DNA of 39,517 bases from assembly GCA_004558115.1 (NCBI GenBank), contig SFDT01000015.1:1-39517 (forward strand), given 5' to 3'. Positions within the stretch are counted from its first letter, which is position 1; every line of letters starts with the position of its first letter. The position numbers were made by a program, and so were the translations under genes. Below the pieces are notes generated by a model that made no database searches, was not told the origin of the DNA, and saw nothing but the letters and a program-made list of their open reading frames with translations. Shown here one piece after another: positions 7,153-15,489 of the stretch. The stretch comes from Clostridiales bacterium. Lineage in GTDB: Bacteria > Bacillota > Clostridia > Oscillospirales > Oscillospiraceae.

Positions 7153-8199
7153 ATGAAGCGAAGATCTCAGGTCCGGCAGAGCATCGCGGTGTCCGCGGTG
7201 CTGATGGTGCTGCTGTTCACGCTGCCCCTGGCGGTGATCGTGCCCTTCCGGGAGGAACTGTTCGGCGGGGAAAAGACGGCGGACGAGACAGAGGGAGAGC
7301 CCTTCGCCCCCGGTGAATCGGACGGCAGCGTGGTGCTGCGGGTGCTGAACGGCGATGCTGTGGAGGAAATGACCCTGGGGGAGTACCTGGTGGGCGTGGT
7401 GCGGGCGGAGATGCCGGCCTCCTTTGAACCGGAGGCGCTGAAAGCCCAGGCCACCGCCGCCCGGACCTACACCTTGTATAAAATGGAGACCGGCGGCAAC
7501 CACGCCGGCACCGCCGATATCTGTACGGACTCCACCTGCTGCCAGGCCTATCTTTCGGAGGACCGGGCCAGGGCCAACTGGGGGGAGGCGGCCGGCGTCA
7601 ACGAGAAAAAGGTGGAAGCAGCGGTCCGGGACACCGACGGGCAGGTCATCCAGTACGGCGGAGCGCCCATCCTGGCGGTGTTCCACTCCTGCTCGGCGGG
7701 GCAGACCCGGGCGGCGGGGGAGGTATGGCTCAATGACCTGCCCTATTTGCAGGCGGTGTCTTCTCCCGAGGATACCGACGCCATCCCCAATTATTACAGT
7801 CGGGCGGAGTTCACGGCGGAGGATTTCAAAAGCCGGGTGCTGGCGGTGTGCCCGGAGGCGGACCTCTCCGGCTCCATGAGCACCTGGTTGAGGGGTGCGG
7901 TGACGGACAGCGCCGGAAGCGTGGAGACGCTGACGGTGGGGGGCGTCACCGTAAAGGGCAGCACCCTGCGGGGCGCTCTGGGGCTGCGGTCCGCCTGCTT
8001 TACCTGGGAGGTCCAGGGGGAAAAACTGGTGTTTTTCGTCACCGGCTACGGCCACGGCGTGGGTATGAGCCAGTACGGCGCCAACCGCATGGCCAAGGAG
8101 GGCGCCGGCTTCCGGGACATTTTGACCCACTATTATACCGGCGTCACCGTGGGGACCTGGGCGGGGCTGGACAGCTTTACAAACCGGGCCGAACCGTGA
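7153..8199 (+). CDS. spoIID: stage II sporulation protein D (peptidoglycan lytic transglycosylase)
   Basis: A 348-residue protein that cuts glycan strands during forespore engulfment, working in the mother-cell membrane with SpoIIM and SpoIIP in the known system. One N-terminal membrane anchor spans about residues 11-31. The SpoIID catalytic domain follows, with the essential glutamate at residue 86 in RAEMPASFEPEALKAQA, the CxxxxCCQAY zinc-type region near 137, FHSCSAGQTR near 190, and the C-terminal GYGHGVGMSQYGA. The length matches Bacillus SpoIID (about 340). ATG7153 follows AGGAGG with six bases of spacing; the earlier frame is upstream of the promoter. It is followed 40 bases later by a secreted NodB-like protein, probably co-expressed. 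I see neither spoIIM nor spoIIP in the window. Confidence 0.95.
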   Translation: MKRRSQVRQSIAVSAVLMVLLFTLPLAVIVPFREELFGGEKTADETEGEPFAPGESDGSVVLRVLNGDAVEEMTLGEYLVGVVRAEMPASFEPEALKAQATAARTYTLYKMETGGNHAGTADICTDSTCCQAYLSEDRARANWGEAAGVNEKKVEAAVRDTDGQVIQYGGAPILAVFHSCSAGQTRAAGEVWLNDLPYLQAVSSPEDTDAIPNYYSRAEFTAEDFKSRVLAVCPEADLSGSMSTWLRGAVTDSAGSVETLTVGGVTVKGSTLRGALGLRSACFTWEVQGEKLVFFVTGYGHGVGMSQYGANRMAKEGAGFRDILTHYYTGVTVGTWAGLDSFTNRAEP

Positions 8200-8239
8200 T
8201 AAAATAATACAATACAAACGGTGAAAGGAGGGAGCCCGG

Positions 8240-9394
8240 ATGAAGCGGAGGACAGCCCTGGTCCTGGCGGTTTTTCTGCTGGCGCAGGCGGTCTGCGTGC
8301 AGGCCTTTGCCGCCGGAAAGACCGTGTATTTCACTGCGGTCAACGATAATGTCCTGGCCATGAGCGACGACACCATGCCCTTCTGGTCCGGCGGCTACCT
8401 CTACATCCCCGGCTCTGTGTTCACAGGCTATGTCCGGGAGGATATCGGCATCGCGTACACCTATAACGCCTCCAAGCAGATGGCGGCGCTGTACGCCGTG
8501 GGCAAATCCGGCAGGTCCCTGGCCTTTGACCTGACCAAGACCTATGCCCAGGACAATTTGGGCAATACGTATTATCCCACGGCCATCCGCCGGGGAGACA
8601 CGGTGTTTGTGCCGGCGTCGCTGGTGGCGGAGGTGTTCGGCCTGGCGTATTCCACCGTCAGCCTCTCCGGCTCCAACGCTGTCACCGGAGATGACCGGGG
8701 CTGGCTGGTGTGGCTGCGGGAGTCGGATTATGTGCTGCAGGCCGGCCAGTTTGCCGACGCTGCCCGGTCCCAGATGAGCGCCCGGTATGAGCAGTACCTC
8801 AAAAGCAAGGAGCCGGCGCAACAGACGCCGGACACGGGGCAGGCGGAGGAGAATTTTGACGGCAAGAGCGTGTACCTGTGCTTCCGGGCCTCGGACCCGG
8901 AGCGGGTCTCCGCCCTGCTGGACACCCTGGACCGCCAGGGGGCCCAGGCGGCGTTTTTCTGCACGGAGGCATTTCTCGCGGAGCAGGGGGACCTGCTGCG
9001 GCGGATGGTCTCCACGGGACAGGCCGTTGGCCTTTTGGCGGAGGGGACGGACAGCGGAGAGGTCCTGGCACAGCTGGAGCGGGGCAATGCTGCCCTGTAC
9101 AGCGCCACCTGCGGCCGGACCCGGCTGGCATACCTGCCGTCGGCGGACAGCGCCGCGGCGGAGGCGGCGGAGCTGGCGGGCTACTGCTGCCTGGAGCCGG
9201 CCATTGACCGCACCGGCTACGGCCTGCGCAGCGGCACCCAGGCAGCGGCGCTGTTGCAGAAGATATCCTCCCGCCGGGGGGACCTGTCTGTCTGGTTGGA
9301 GGACAACGTCAGCGCCGCGGGCCTGAGCGCTTTTTTGACAGCGGCGAAGAACGCCGAGGACCGGTGCCTCTCTTTGACAGAGCCGGCGGCGTGA
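8240..9394 (+). CDS. secreted protein with a stalk-like domain and a degenerate NodB-like domain
   Basis: A 384-residue exported protein. A signal peptide covers residues about 1-25 (cleavage near AFA-AGK). Residues about 28-165 (GYLYIPGSVF, YYPTAIRRGDTVFVPASLVAEVFG) resemble copper amine oxidase N-terminal-type stalk domains. After a flexible linker, residues about 212-375 follow the NodB polysaccharide deacetylase pattern: VYLCFRASDPERVSALLDTLDRQGAQAAFFCTEA, then LLRRMVSTGQAVGLLAEG. In true deacetylases these positions carry TFDDGP and HTxxH; here the metal-binding aspartates and histidines are replaced (CFRASD, LLAEGT). The domain therefore looks catalytically inactive and may only bind glycan. 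It lies 40 bases after spoIID with AAAGGAGGG before its ATG, so a sporulation-envelope role is inferred. Confidence 0.7.
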   Translation: MKRRTALVLAVFLLAQAVCVQAFAAGKTVYFTAVNDNVLAMSDDTMPFWSGGYLYIPGSVFTGYVREDIGIAYTYNASKQMAALYAVGKSGRSLAFDLTKTYAQDNLGNTYYPTAIRRGDTVFVPASLVAEVFGLAYSTVSLSGSNAVTGDDRGWLVWLRESDYVLQAGQFADAARSQMSARYEQYLKSKEPAQQTPDTGQAEENFDGKSVYLCFRASDPERVSALLDTLDRQGAQAAFFCTEAFLAEQGDLLRRMVSTGQAVGLLAEGTDSGEVLAQLERGNAALYSATCGRTRLAYLPSADSAAAEAAELAGYCCLEPAIDRTGYGLRSGTQAAALLQKISSRRGDLSVWLEDNVSAAGLSAFLTAAKNAEDRCLSLTEPAA

Positions 9395-9424
9395 GCAGGT
9401 CACGGCGCGGGAATTTACAGAAAA

Positions 9425-9455
9425 TTCAACACCCCAGCCCGCAAGTGGGTATAAT
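9425..9455 (+). promoter_or_regulatory. promoter of the two-component/HtrA operon
   Basis: A perfect TATAAT lies at 9450-9455. The -35 region is weak (TTCAAC at 9425-9430, spacing 19), which suggests dependence on an activator, possibly the response regulator itself. Confidence 0.55.
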
Positions 9456-9491
9456 GTAGATATCAAAATGCAAACAATGGGAGGGAGCGCC

Positions 9492-10208
9492 ATGGGACGC
9501 AACATTTTGGTGGTCGAGGACGACCGCAACATCTCGGAACTGATCCAAATGTATCTGGTGAAGGAGGGATTTGACGTCCGGGCCGCCGGTGACGGCGGAC
9601 GAGCCATCGAGGAGTTCCAGAAGCAGGAGCCGGACCTGATCCTCCTGGATATCATGCTGCCGGTGATGGACGGCTGGGCCGTCTGCGCCAAGATCCGGGA
9701 GACCTCCAAGGTCCCCATCATCATGCTGACGGCCAAGAGCGAGGTCTTTGACCGCATCCAGGGCCTGGAGATGGGCGCCGACGACTATATCGTCAAGCCC
9801 TTTGAGATGAAGGAGCTTATCGCCCGCATCAACGCGGTGCTGCGGCGGACGGAGATCCCCAACGACACCTCCAAAAAGCTGGTGTTTGACAAGCTGATCA
9901 TCAATCTGGACTCCTACGAGCTCATTGTGGACGGCAAGAAGATCGACACGCCGCCCAAGGAGCTGGAGCTTCTGTACCATCTGGCGTCCACGCCCAACCG
10001 GGTCTACACCCGCAACCAGCTGCTGGACGAGGTGTGGGGCTTCGACTATTTCGGCGACAGCCGCACCGTGGATGTGCACATCAAGCGCCTGCGGGAAAAG
10101 GTGGAAAACGTGTCCGACCAGTGGGCGCTGAAGACCGTCTGGGGCGTGGGCTACAAGTTTGAACTGCTGGGCGGCGCCCAGCAGCCGGAAAAGAGCGCGA
10201 AGGCATGA
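9492..10208 (+). CDS. OmpR/PhoB-family response regulator
   Basis: A 238-residue two-domain transcription factor. The receiver domain (about 1-120) has the acidic pair Asp10-Asp11, the phosphoacceptor Asp53 in LLDIMLP, the threonine in MLTAKSE and the lysine in VKPFEMKEL. The winged-helix DNA-binding domain (about 130-228) shows PPKELELLYHLASTPNRVYTR and the recognition-helix region SRTVDVHIKRLREKVE. ATG9492 is preferred over ATG9468 because GGGAGGGA lies six bases upstream, between the two. The stop overlaps the kinase start by four bases (ATGA), so translation is coupled. Its targets are unknown; the adjacent HtrA protease suggests an envelope-stress regulon. Confidence 0.95.
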   Translation: MGRNILVVEDDRNISELIQMYLVKEGFDVRAAGDGGRAIEEFQKQEPDLILLDIMLPVMDGWAVCAKIRETSKVPIIMLTAKSEVFDRIQGLEMGADDYIVKPFEMKELIARINAVLRRTEIPNDTSKKLVFDKLIINLDSYELIVDGKKIDTPPKELELLYHLASTPNRVYTRNQLLDEVWGFDYFGDSRTVDVHIKRLREKVENVSDQWALKTVWGVGYKFELLGGAQQPEKSAKA

Positions 10209-11659
10209 AAAAGCTCCGCAAACAATTCCAGGGCCTGTACTGGCGGCAGATGTTCGTCACCGCCGGCATGGTGCTTTTGACACTGCTTTTGCTTGGCGCC
10301 TCCTTCTTCTCCCTGAGCTATAACTATGCCCGGGGCCAGAAGAGCGAGGAGATCATGGCAAAGGCCCGGGTCATGAGCCAGCTTTCCATCAACTATCTGG
10401 AAAACGGCCGCTATATGGACATCGAGGACCTGCGCAGCGACCCGGATTTCCAGCAGCTGGCCACCTTTGCCGCCATCGTGTCCGATGTGCACTTCATGAT
10501 CTGCGACACGGAGGGGCATGTCCTCCTGACCACCGACCAGGCTCTGGAGGGGAAGGTCATCACCATGCCGGAGTCCATGAGCCGGGAGATATTGGAAAAA
10601 GGCGCCTCCGCCCGGCGGGACAGTCTGGGCGGGCTGTATGAGTCCCGCCGCTTCGTGGTGGGCGTACCCGCCGTGAACCCGGAGACCCAGGAAGTGGTGG
10701 GCGAGGTGTACGGTGTGTCTACCACTTCCTCGCTGGATTCCATGTGGCAGGGCTTCATCGGCCTGTTCTTCATGACGGCCTTTGTGGTGCTGATGATCTC
10801 CTTCATGGCCTCCTCCATCACCACCATGCGCCAGGTGCAGCCCATCCGGGAGATGGTGCAGGCCACCCGGCGGTACGCCGAGGGCGACTTCGACATCCGC
10901 ATGAACGACTACGGCCGGGACGACGAGATCGGTGAGTTGGCCGCCTCTTTCAACGCCATGGCGGAATCCCTCCAGCAGACGGAGCGGCAGCGCCGGGAAT
11001 TCATCGCCAATATCTCCCATGAGCTGAAGACCCCCATGACCACCATCGCCGGCTACACGGACGGCATTCTGGACGGCACCATCCCGCCGGAGCGGGAGAA
11101 GCAGTACTTGCAGATCATCTCCGACGAGAGCCGCCGCCTGTCCCGCATGGTGCGGCGGATGCTGGATGTGAGCCAGCTGCAGGCCATCGACCCCCTGAAG
11201 TCCGGCAGCCACTTTGACATCTGCGAGAGTATGCGCCGGGTGCTGATCTCCATGGAGAAGAAGATCACGGACCGGGACCTGGATGTGGACGCGGACATTC
11301 CGGAGGAGCCCATCCTGGTGCTGGGCGACAACGACATGATCACCCAGGTCATTTACAACCTGCTGGAAAACGCCACCAAGTTTGCCCGCTCCGGCTCCAC
11401 GCTGTACCTGGGCGTCACCACCATCGACGGCAAGGCCCGGGTGACGGTGCGGAACCTGGGAGACACCATCCCGGCGGAGGAGCTGCCGCTGCTGTTCGAG
11501 CGGTTCCACAAGAGCGACAAGTCCCGCAGCGAGGACAAGGACGGTGTGGGTCTGGGACTGTACATCGTCAAGACCATCCTGGAGCAGCACAAGGAAAAGA
11601 TCAATGTGACCAGTGAGAACGGGGTGACCACGTTCACCTTCTCCCTGGCCATGGAATGA
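10205..11659 (+). CDS. membrane sensor histidine kinase
   Basis: A 484-residue kinase with two membrane segments (about residues 14-36 and 180-203) enclosing an extracellular sensor of about 140 residues. A HAMP linker follows (about 205-255), then the dimerisation/phosphoacceptor helix with His272 in ANISHELKTPMTTIAGY. The ATP-binding domain has an N box near residue 387 (VIYNLLENATKFA), a G1-type NLGDTIPAEELPLLFERF region and VGLGLYIVKTIL. This is the classical WalK/PhoR-like layout, but no PAS domain is visible. It overlaps the regulator gene by four bases and is followed seven bases later by the protease gene. The signal it senses cannot be read from sequence. Confidence 0.95.
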   Translation: MKKLRKQFQGLYWRQMFVTAGMVLLTLLLLGASFFSLSYNYARGQKSEEIMAKARVMSQLSINYLENGRYMDIEDLRSDPDFQQLATFAAIVSDVHFMICDTEGHVLLTTDQALEGKVITMPESMSREILEKGASARRDSLGGLYESRRFVVGVPAVNPETQEVVGEVYGVSTTSSLDSMWQGFIGLFFMTAFVVLMISFMASSITTMRQVQPIREMVQATRRYAEGDFDIRMNDYGRDDEIGELAASFNAMAESLQQTERQRREFIANISHELKTPMTTIAGYTDGILDGTIPPEREKQYLQIISDESRRLSRMVRRMLDVSQLQAIDPLKSGSHFDICESMRRVLISMEKKITDRDLDVDADIPEEPILVLGDNDMITQVIYNLLENATKFARSGSTLYLGVTTIDGKARVTVRNLGDTIPAEELPLLFERFHKSDKSRSEDKDGVGLGLYIVKTILEQHKEKINVTSENGVTTFTFSLAME

Positions 11660-11666
11660 GGACCGC

Positions 11667-12968
11667 ATGGAAGAGGAAAAAATGACAGTTGGGGAGAAGC
11701 GCCTCCCGGCCGAAGTGGTGGAGACCTACCGCCAGCCCCAGTGGAATGAGGTGGTGGAGACCTATGTCCGCCCGCTGCCCCGGCGAATGGCGCCGCCGGC
11801 TCCGGAACCGGCGGAAAAAGCTCCTGCCCGCCGAAACCGGCGGAAGGGTCTGTGGATCTTTCTGGCCTGCCTGCTGGTCATTGCCGCGGCGGCCGGCGCC
11901 GCCTGGCTGTGGAACCGGAGCCAGCCGCCCCGGCGGGACGGTTTTGATTACTATTATGATGAGTGGGAGAGCCAGGAGTCCCGGGAGATCACCATTCCCA
12001 CCCATCCCTACGGCCAGGGGACTGTTTTGGCGGTGGAACCGGACCATGGCCCGGAGCTGACGGCCCAGGAGGTCTACCGCCGGGTAAACCCCTCCGTGGT
12101 GACGGTGGTGGCGCAGCTGAAGGACGGCGCCAGCCTGGGCACCGGCGTCATTTTCACGGAGGACGGCTATATCCTCACCAATTACCACGTGTTGGAGGGC
12201 GGCTCCGACTGCACTATTTATCTGGAAAATGACCACAGCTACGCCGCCAAATATGTGGCCGGCGACGCCGACAGCGATCTGGCGGTGCTGAAAACGGACC
12301 TGACCGGCCTGCCCGCCGCCCAGTTCGGCGATTCGGAGAAGCTGACGGTAGGCGACCAGGTGTACGCCATCGGCAATCCCCTGGGCTATGAGCTGCGGGG
12401 AACGCTGACGGACGGCATCGTGTCCGCCATCAACCGGGACGTCTGGGTGGACGGCCGTACCATGACCCTCATCCAGACCAACGCCGCCCTGAACTCCGGC
12501 AACTCCGGCGGCCCCCTCATCAACCAATACGGCCAGGTGGTGGGCATCAACACCATCAAAATGAGCTCCTCGTATTCCAATATCGAGGGCCTTGGCTTTG
12601 CCATTCCCTCCTCCACCATCCGGCGGCTGGTGAACGACCTGCTGACCTCCGGCGAGATCCAGCCCGAGCCGGTGCTGGGGGTCACGGTGTGGTCCCTGGG
12701 CACCCAGCTGGATGAGGACCTTTGGGGCGTGGAGGTCCAGTCTGTGACGGAGGGCTCCGCCGCCGACAAGGCCGGCGTCCAGGTGGGCGATTTCGTGGTG
12801 GCCGCCGGCGGCATCGATGTTTCCGCCAGCCGGGACCTGCTGCGTGCCCGCAGGCAGTACCACGTGGGCGAGGAGATGCCCATGACCCTCTGGCGGGCGG
12901 GGGAGCTGGTGGAAGTGACCCTGGTGCTGGAACAGGCCGAGGGGGAGGAGACACCCGTAGCTCCTTGA
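11667..12968 (+). CDS. HtrA/DegP-type membrane-anchored serine protease with PDZ domain
   Basis: A 433-residue trypsin-like protease of the HtrA family, which degrades misfolded envelope proteins. A cytoplasmic N-tail carries two copies of an EVVETY motif (about residues 16-21 and 28-33), followed by a basic stretch and one membrane segment (about 61-82). The protease domain has the full triad: His174 (TNYHVL), Asp204 (SDLAVLK) and Ser280 (NSGNSGGPL). A single PDZ domain occupies about 335-425 (VTEGSAADKAGVQVGDFVV). ATG11667 lies six bases after GAGG; ATG11682 is a possible alternative. It is the last gene of the regulator-kinase-protease operon, resembling the CssRS and WalRK links to HtrA proteases in Bacillus. 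Confidence 0.93.
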   Translation: MEEEKMTVGEKRLPAEVVETYRQPQWNEVVETYVRPLPRRMAPPAPEPAEKAPARRNRRKGLWIFLACLLVIAAAAGAAWLWNRSQPPRRDGFDYYYDEWESQESREITIPTHPYGQGTVLAVEPDHGPELTAQEVYRRVNPSVVTVVAQLKDGASLGTGVIFTEDGYILTNYHVLEGGSDCTIYLENDHSYAAKYVAGDADSDLAVLKTDLTGLPAAQFGDSEKLTVGDQVYAIGNPLGYELRGTLTDGIVSAINRDVWVDGRTMTLIQTNAALNSGNSGGPLINQYGQVVGINTIKMSSSYSNIEGLGFAIPSSTIRRLVNDLLTSGEIQPEPVLGVTVWSLGTQLDEDLWGVEVQSVTEGSAADKAGVQVGDFVVAAGGIDVSASRDLLRARRQYHVGEEMPMTLWRAGELVEVTLVLEQAEGEETPVAP

Positions 12969-12981
12969 AAACAAAAAACAT

Positions 12982-13018
12982 GGCGGCCGCAGGCATTTGC
13001 CTGCGGCCGCCGTTTTTT
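12982..13018. terminator. strong bidirectional terminator
   Basis: A 13-bp GC-rich stem (GGCGGCCGCAGGC and complement) with an ATTT loop is followed by GTTTTTT on the plus strand and by GTTTTTTGTTTTC on the minus strand. It ends both the HtrA operon and the convergent transporter genes. Confidence 0.93.
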
Positions 13019-13380
13019 CACTGCTTTCGGGGCCAGAGCAGGCTGACGCCGGACAGCAGCAGATAAATGCCGAAGGGCTTTCGCAGCACCGTCACATCCA
13101 CCGCCGTGGCGGCCCAGGCGCCCAGGGCGGCGAAGACGATGGCCGGCGGAACGGCGCTGCGGAGCGTGGCCTTATCCAGGTAGCCGTTTCGGATATGGCA
13201 TACCAGGGCGCTAGCGGCGGTGGGCAGAAAAAACAGCAGATTGATGCCCTGGGCGGTCCGCTGGTCCACCCCCAAAAACAGCGTCATCACCAACAGCAGC
13301 AGCGTCCCGCCGCCCACGCCCCAGGCGGAGATGATGCTGGCGCCCAGACCGCACAAAAAGGGAAGCAGCCACTCTGTCAC
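13018..13380 (-). CDS. TauE/SafE family half-transporter, second half
   Basis: A 120-residue membrane protein matching one half of a TauE/SafE (TSUP, DUF81) anion exporter. Four hydrophobic segments are visible, and the glycine-rich motif ISAWGVGGGTLLLLVMTLFLGVD followed by QGINLLFFLPTAASALV is typical of the family repeat. Full-length members have about 250 residues and two such repeats. The start is GTG13380, overlapping the stop of the upstream half by four bases (GTGA); the long upstream frame is a shadow of that gene. The coupling indicates that the two proteins form a heterodimeric transporter. The substrate is unknown; the family exports sulfite, sulfoacetate and other organic anions. 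Confidence 0.85.
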   Translation of the reverse strand: MTEWLLPFLCGLGASIISAWGVGGGTLLLLVMTLFLGVDQRTAQGINLLFFLPTAASALVCHIRNGYLDKATLRSAVPPAIVFAALGAWAATAVDVTVLRKPFGIYLLLSGVSLLWPRKQ

Positions 13381-13730
13381 AGCAGGTATTTCACCCCCGC
13401 GTAAAAGAGGAAGGCGGCGAACAGCCACTTCAAAAAGGTGGTGGATACCCGGCCATACAGCTTTCCCCCGATAAAGCCCCCCACCAGCCCACCGGCCAGA
13501 TAGGGCGCCGCCTGGGAAAGGGGGACGCTGCCCCGCAGCAAGTACACGGCGGCGGAGACCAGGCACACCGCGAAAATGACGCCCACGCAGGTGGCGTACA
13601 GCTTCCGCTGGCTGAGGCCGCCCCACCGGGAGAGAATGGGCAGAAACACCATGCCGCCGCCCCCGCCAAAGCAGCCGTTGGCCAGGCCCGCCGCGCCGCC
13701 GGCCAGCCGGGCCGCCCATTTGTTTTCCAC
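13377..13730 (-). CDS. TauE/SafE family half-transporter, first half
   Basis: A 117-residue membrane protein with about four hydrophobic segments and the TauE/SafE signature AAGLANGCFGGGGGMVFLPIL near residue 10. It is a half-length family member whose partner is the overlapping downstream gene. GTG13730 is chosen because AGGAGG ends nine bases before it; the GTG at 13739 overlaps the ribosome site itself, and using it would give 120 residues. Its stop shares bases with the start of the second half. No promoter stands out. The split might derive from ordinary internal duplication without fusion, or from fission; the sequence alone does not say which. Confidence 0.83.
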   Translation of the reverse strand: MENKWAARLAGGAAGLANGCFGGGGGMVFLPILSRWGGLSQRKLYATCVGVIFAVCLVSAAVYLLRGSVPLSQAAPYLAGGLVGGFIGGKLYGRVSTTFLKWLFAAFLFYAGVKYLL

Positions 13731-13779
13731 ACGGACCACCTCCTATGTACCCGGGGGCAAGCCCCCGGAGGCGGGGAGG

Positions 13780-13971
13780 TTACTTCAGCTTGAAGCTTTC
13801 GCAGTCGGTGCACTTGACCTCGGTGGGGTTGGCCTCGTGGGTGCCCACGGTGATGCTGTCCAGACCGCAGTAGTTGCTGTCCTGGCAGTGGTGGGCGCAG
13901 TTGTTGACGGTGCATTTGATGCTCTGGTTAGGGGTACAGGCGCAGCCGCTGTTGGTGCAATCCTTGTTCAT
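13780..13971 (-). CDS. DUF1540 small cysteine-rich protein
   Basis: A 63-residue protein with nine cysteines arranged as in DUF1540: IKCTVNNCAHH near residues 19-28, YCGLDSITV near 34-42, and the terminal KCTDCESF. Most family members are short clostridial proteins of unknown function, presumed to bind metal. ATG13971 lies nine bases after AGGAGG; the in-frame ATG at 13980 abuts the ribosome site, and frames further upstream lack one. It is a stand-alone gene between the TauE/SafE pair and the DUF1294 gene. A GC-rich hairpin lies beyond its stop at 13751-13768, without a T-run. Confidence 0.85.
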   Translation of the reverse strand: MNKDCTNSGCACTPNQSIKCTVNNCAHHCQDSNYCGLDSITVGTHEANPTEVKCTDCESFKLK

Positions 13972-14056
13972 ACGATACATCCTCCTGCAAGAAATGAGTT
14001 GGCTTTCGCCGAGGCATAGTGTGCGCTGTCCGGGAAATGCTATGCGTGCATGGGAC

Positions 14057-14090
14057 AAAAAAAGTCCCCGCCGCAGGCGGGAACTTTTTT
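14057..14090 (-). terminator. intrinsic terminator of the DUF1294 gene
   Basis: On the minus strand a GTTCCCGCC / GGCGGGGAC stem with a TGC loop is followed by TTTTTTTG. It begins inside the stop codon region of the gene. Confidence 0.85.
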
Positions 14091-14433
14091 ACCGAATGAC
14101 GCGGAAATACAAAAACAGCCCCAGGGCCAGCAGCACCTGGCAGAGGAAAATGATGGGGATGCCGAAGCGGAAGGACTTGTGCAGCGTCTTGTGGTGCCAC
14201 ACCTTCATGCCCAGCCACGCGCCGATGCTGCCGCCGGCCATGGCGGTCAAAAACAAGTTCCGCTCCGGGATGCGGCGGGCGCCGGGGCGCTTGGCCTTCC
14301 ACTTGTCCACGCCGAACATCACAAAGGCCGCCAGGTTGACCACCGCCAGCCACAGCGCCAAAAGCCCCCAGGGATTTCCCACCACCGCGAATAGCGTGGC
14401 CGTGGTGCCCTCCGGCTGATACAGTGCCTTCAT
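14089..14433 (-). CDS. DUF1294 family membrane protein
   Basis: A 114-residue membrane protein. The DUF1294 pattern is recognisable: MFGVDKWKAKRPGARRIPERNLF, then GGSIGAWLGMKVWHHKTLHKSFRFGIP and a closing hydrophobic segment. About four hydrophobic segments can be counted. The family is widespread and functionally uncharacterised; in some proteins it is fused to a cold-shock domain, which is absent here. ATG14433 follows GGAGGAGAGG. The gene has its own terminator and sits alone; no promoter could be assigned with confidence in the short gap after the psuG terminator. Confidence 0.85.
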   Translation of the reverse strand: MKALYQPEGTTATLFAVVGNPWGLLALWLAVVNLAAFVMFGVDKWKAKRPGARRIPERNLFLTAMAGGSIGAWLGMKVWHHKTLHKSFRFGIPIIFLCQVLLALGLFLYFRVIR

Positions 14434-14452
14434 CGCCGCCTCTCCTCCAATT

Positions 14453-14486
14453 CAAAAATGACTGGCCGGGGGTTTCCCGGCCAGTC
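14453..14486 (-). terminator. intrinsic terminator of psuK-psuG
   Basis: GACTGGCCGGG / CCCGGCCAGTC is an 11-bp stem with a 5-base loop. On the minus strand it is followed by ATTTTTG. It lies 16 bases beyond the psuG stop. Confidence 0.9.
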
Positions 14487-14502
14487 CATTGTATCAGATC
14501 GC

Positions 14503-15432
<930 letters not shown>

Positions 15433-15489
15433 GATGAATTCCTCCAAATGATAAATATATTAATAGTTTTAACTTTTATATTGGATAAT

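Noticed and set aside
13751..13768. CCGGGGGC/GCCCCCGG hairpin as a terminator of the DUF1540 gene
   Set aside because: There is no T-run on the minus strand after it; it may be a hairpin only.
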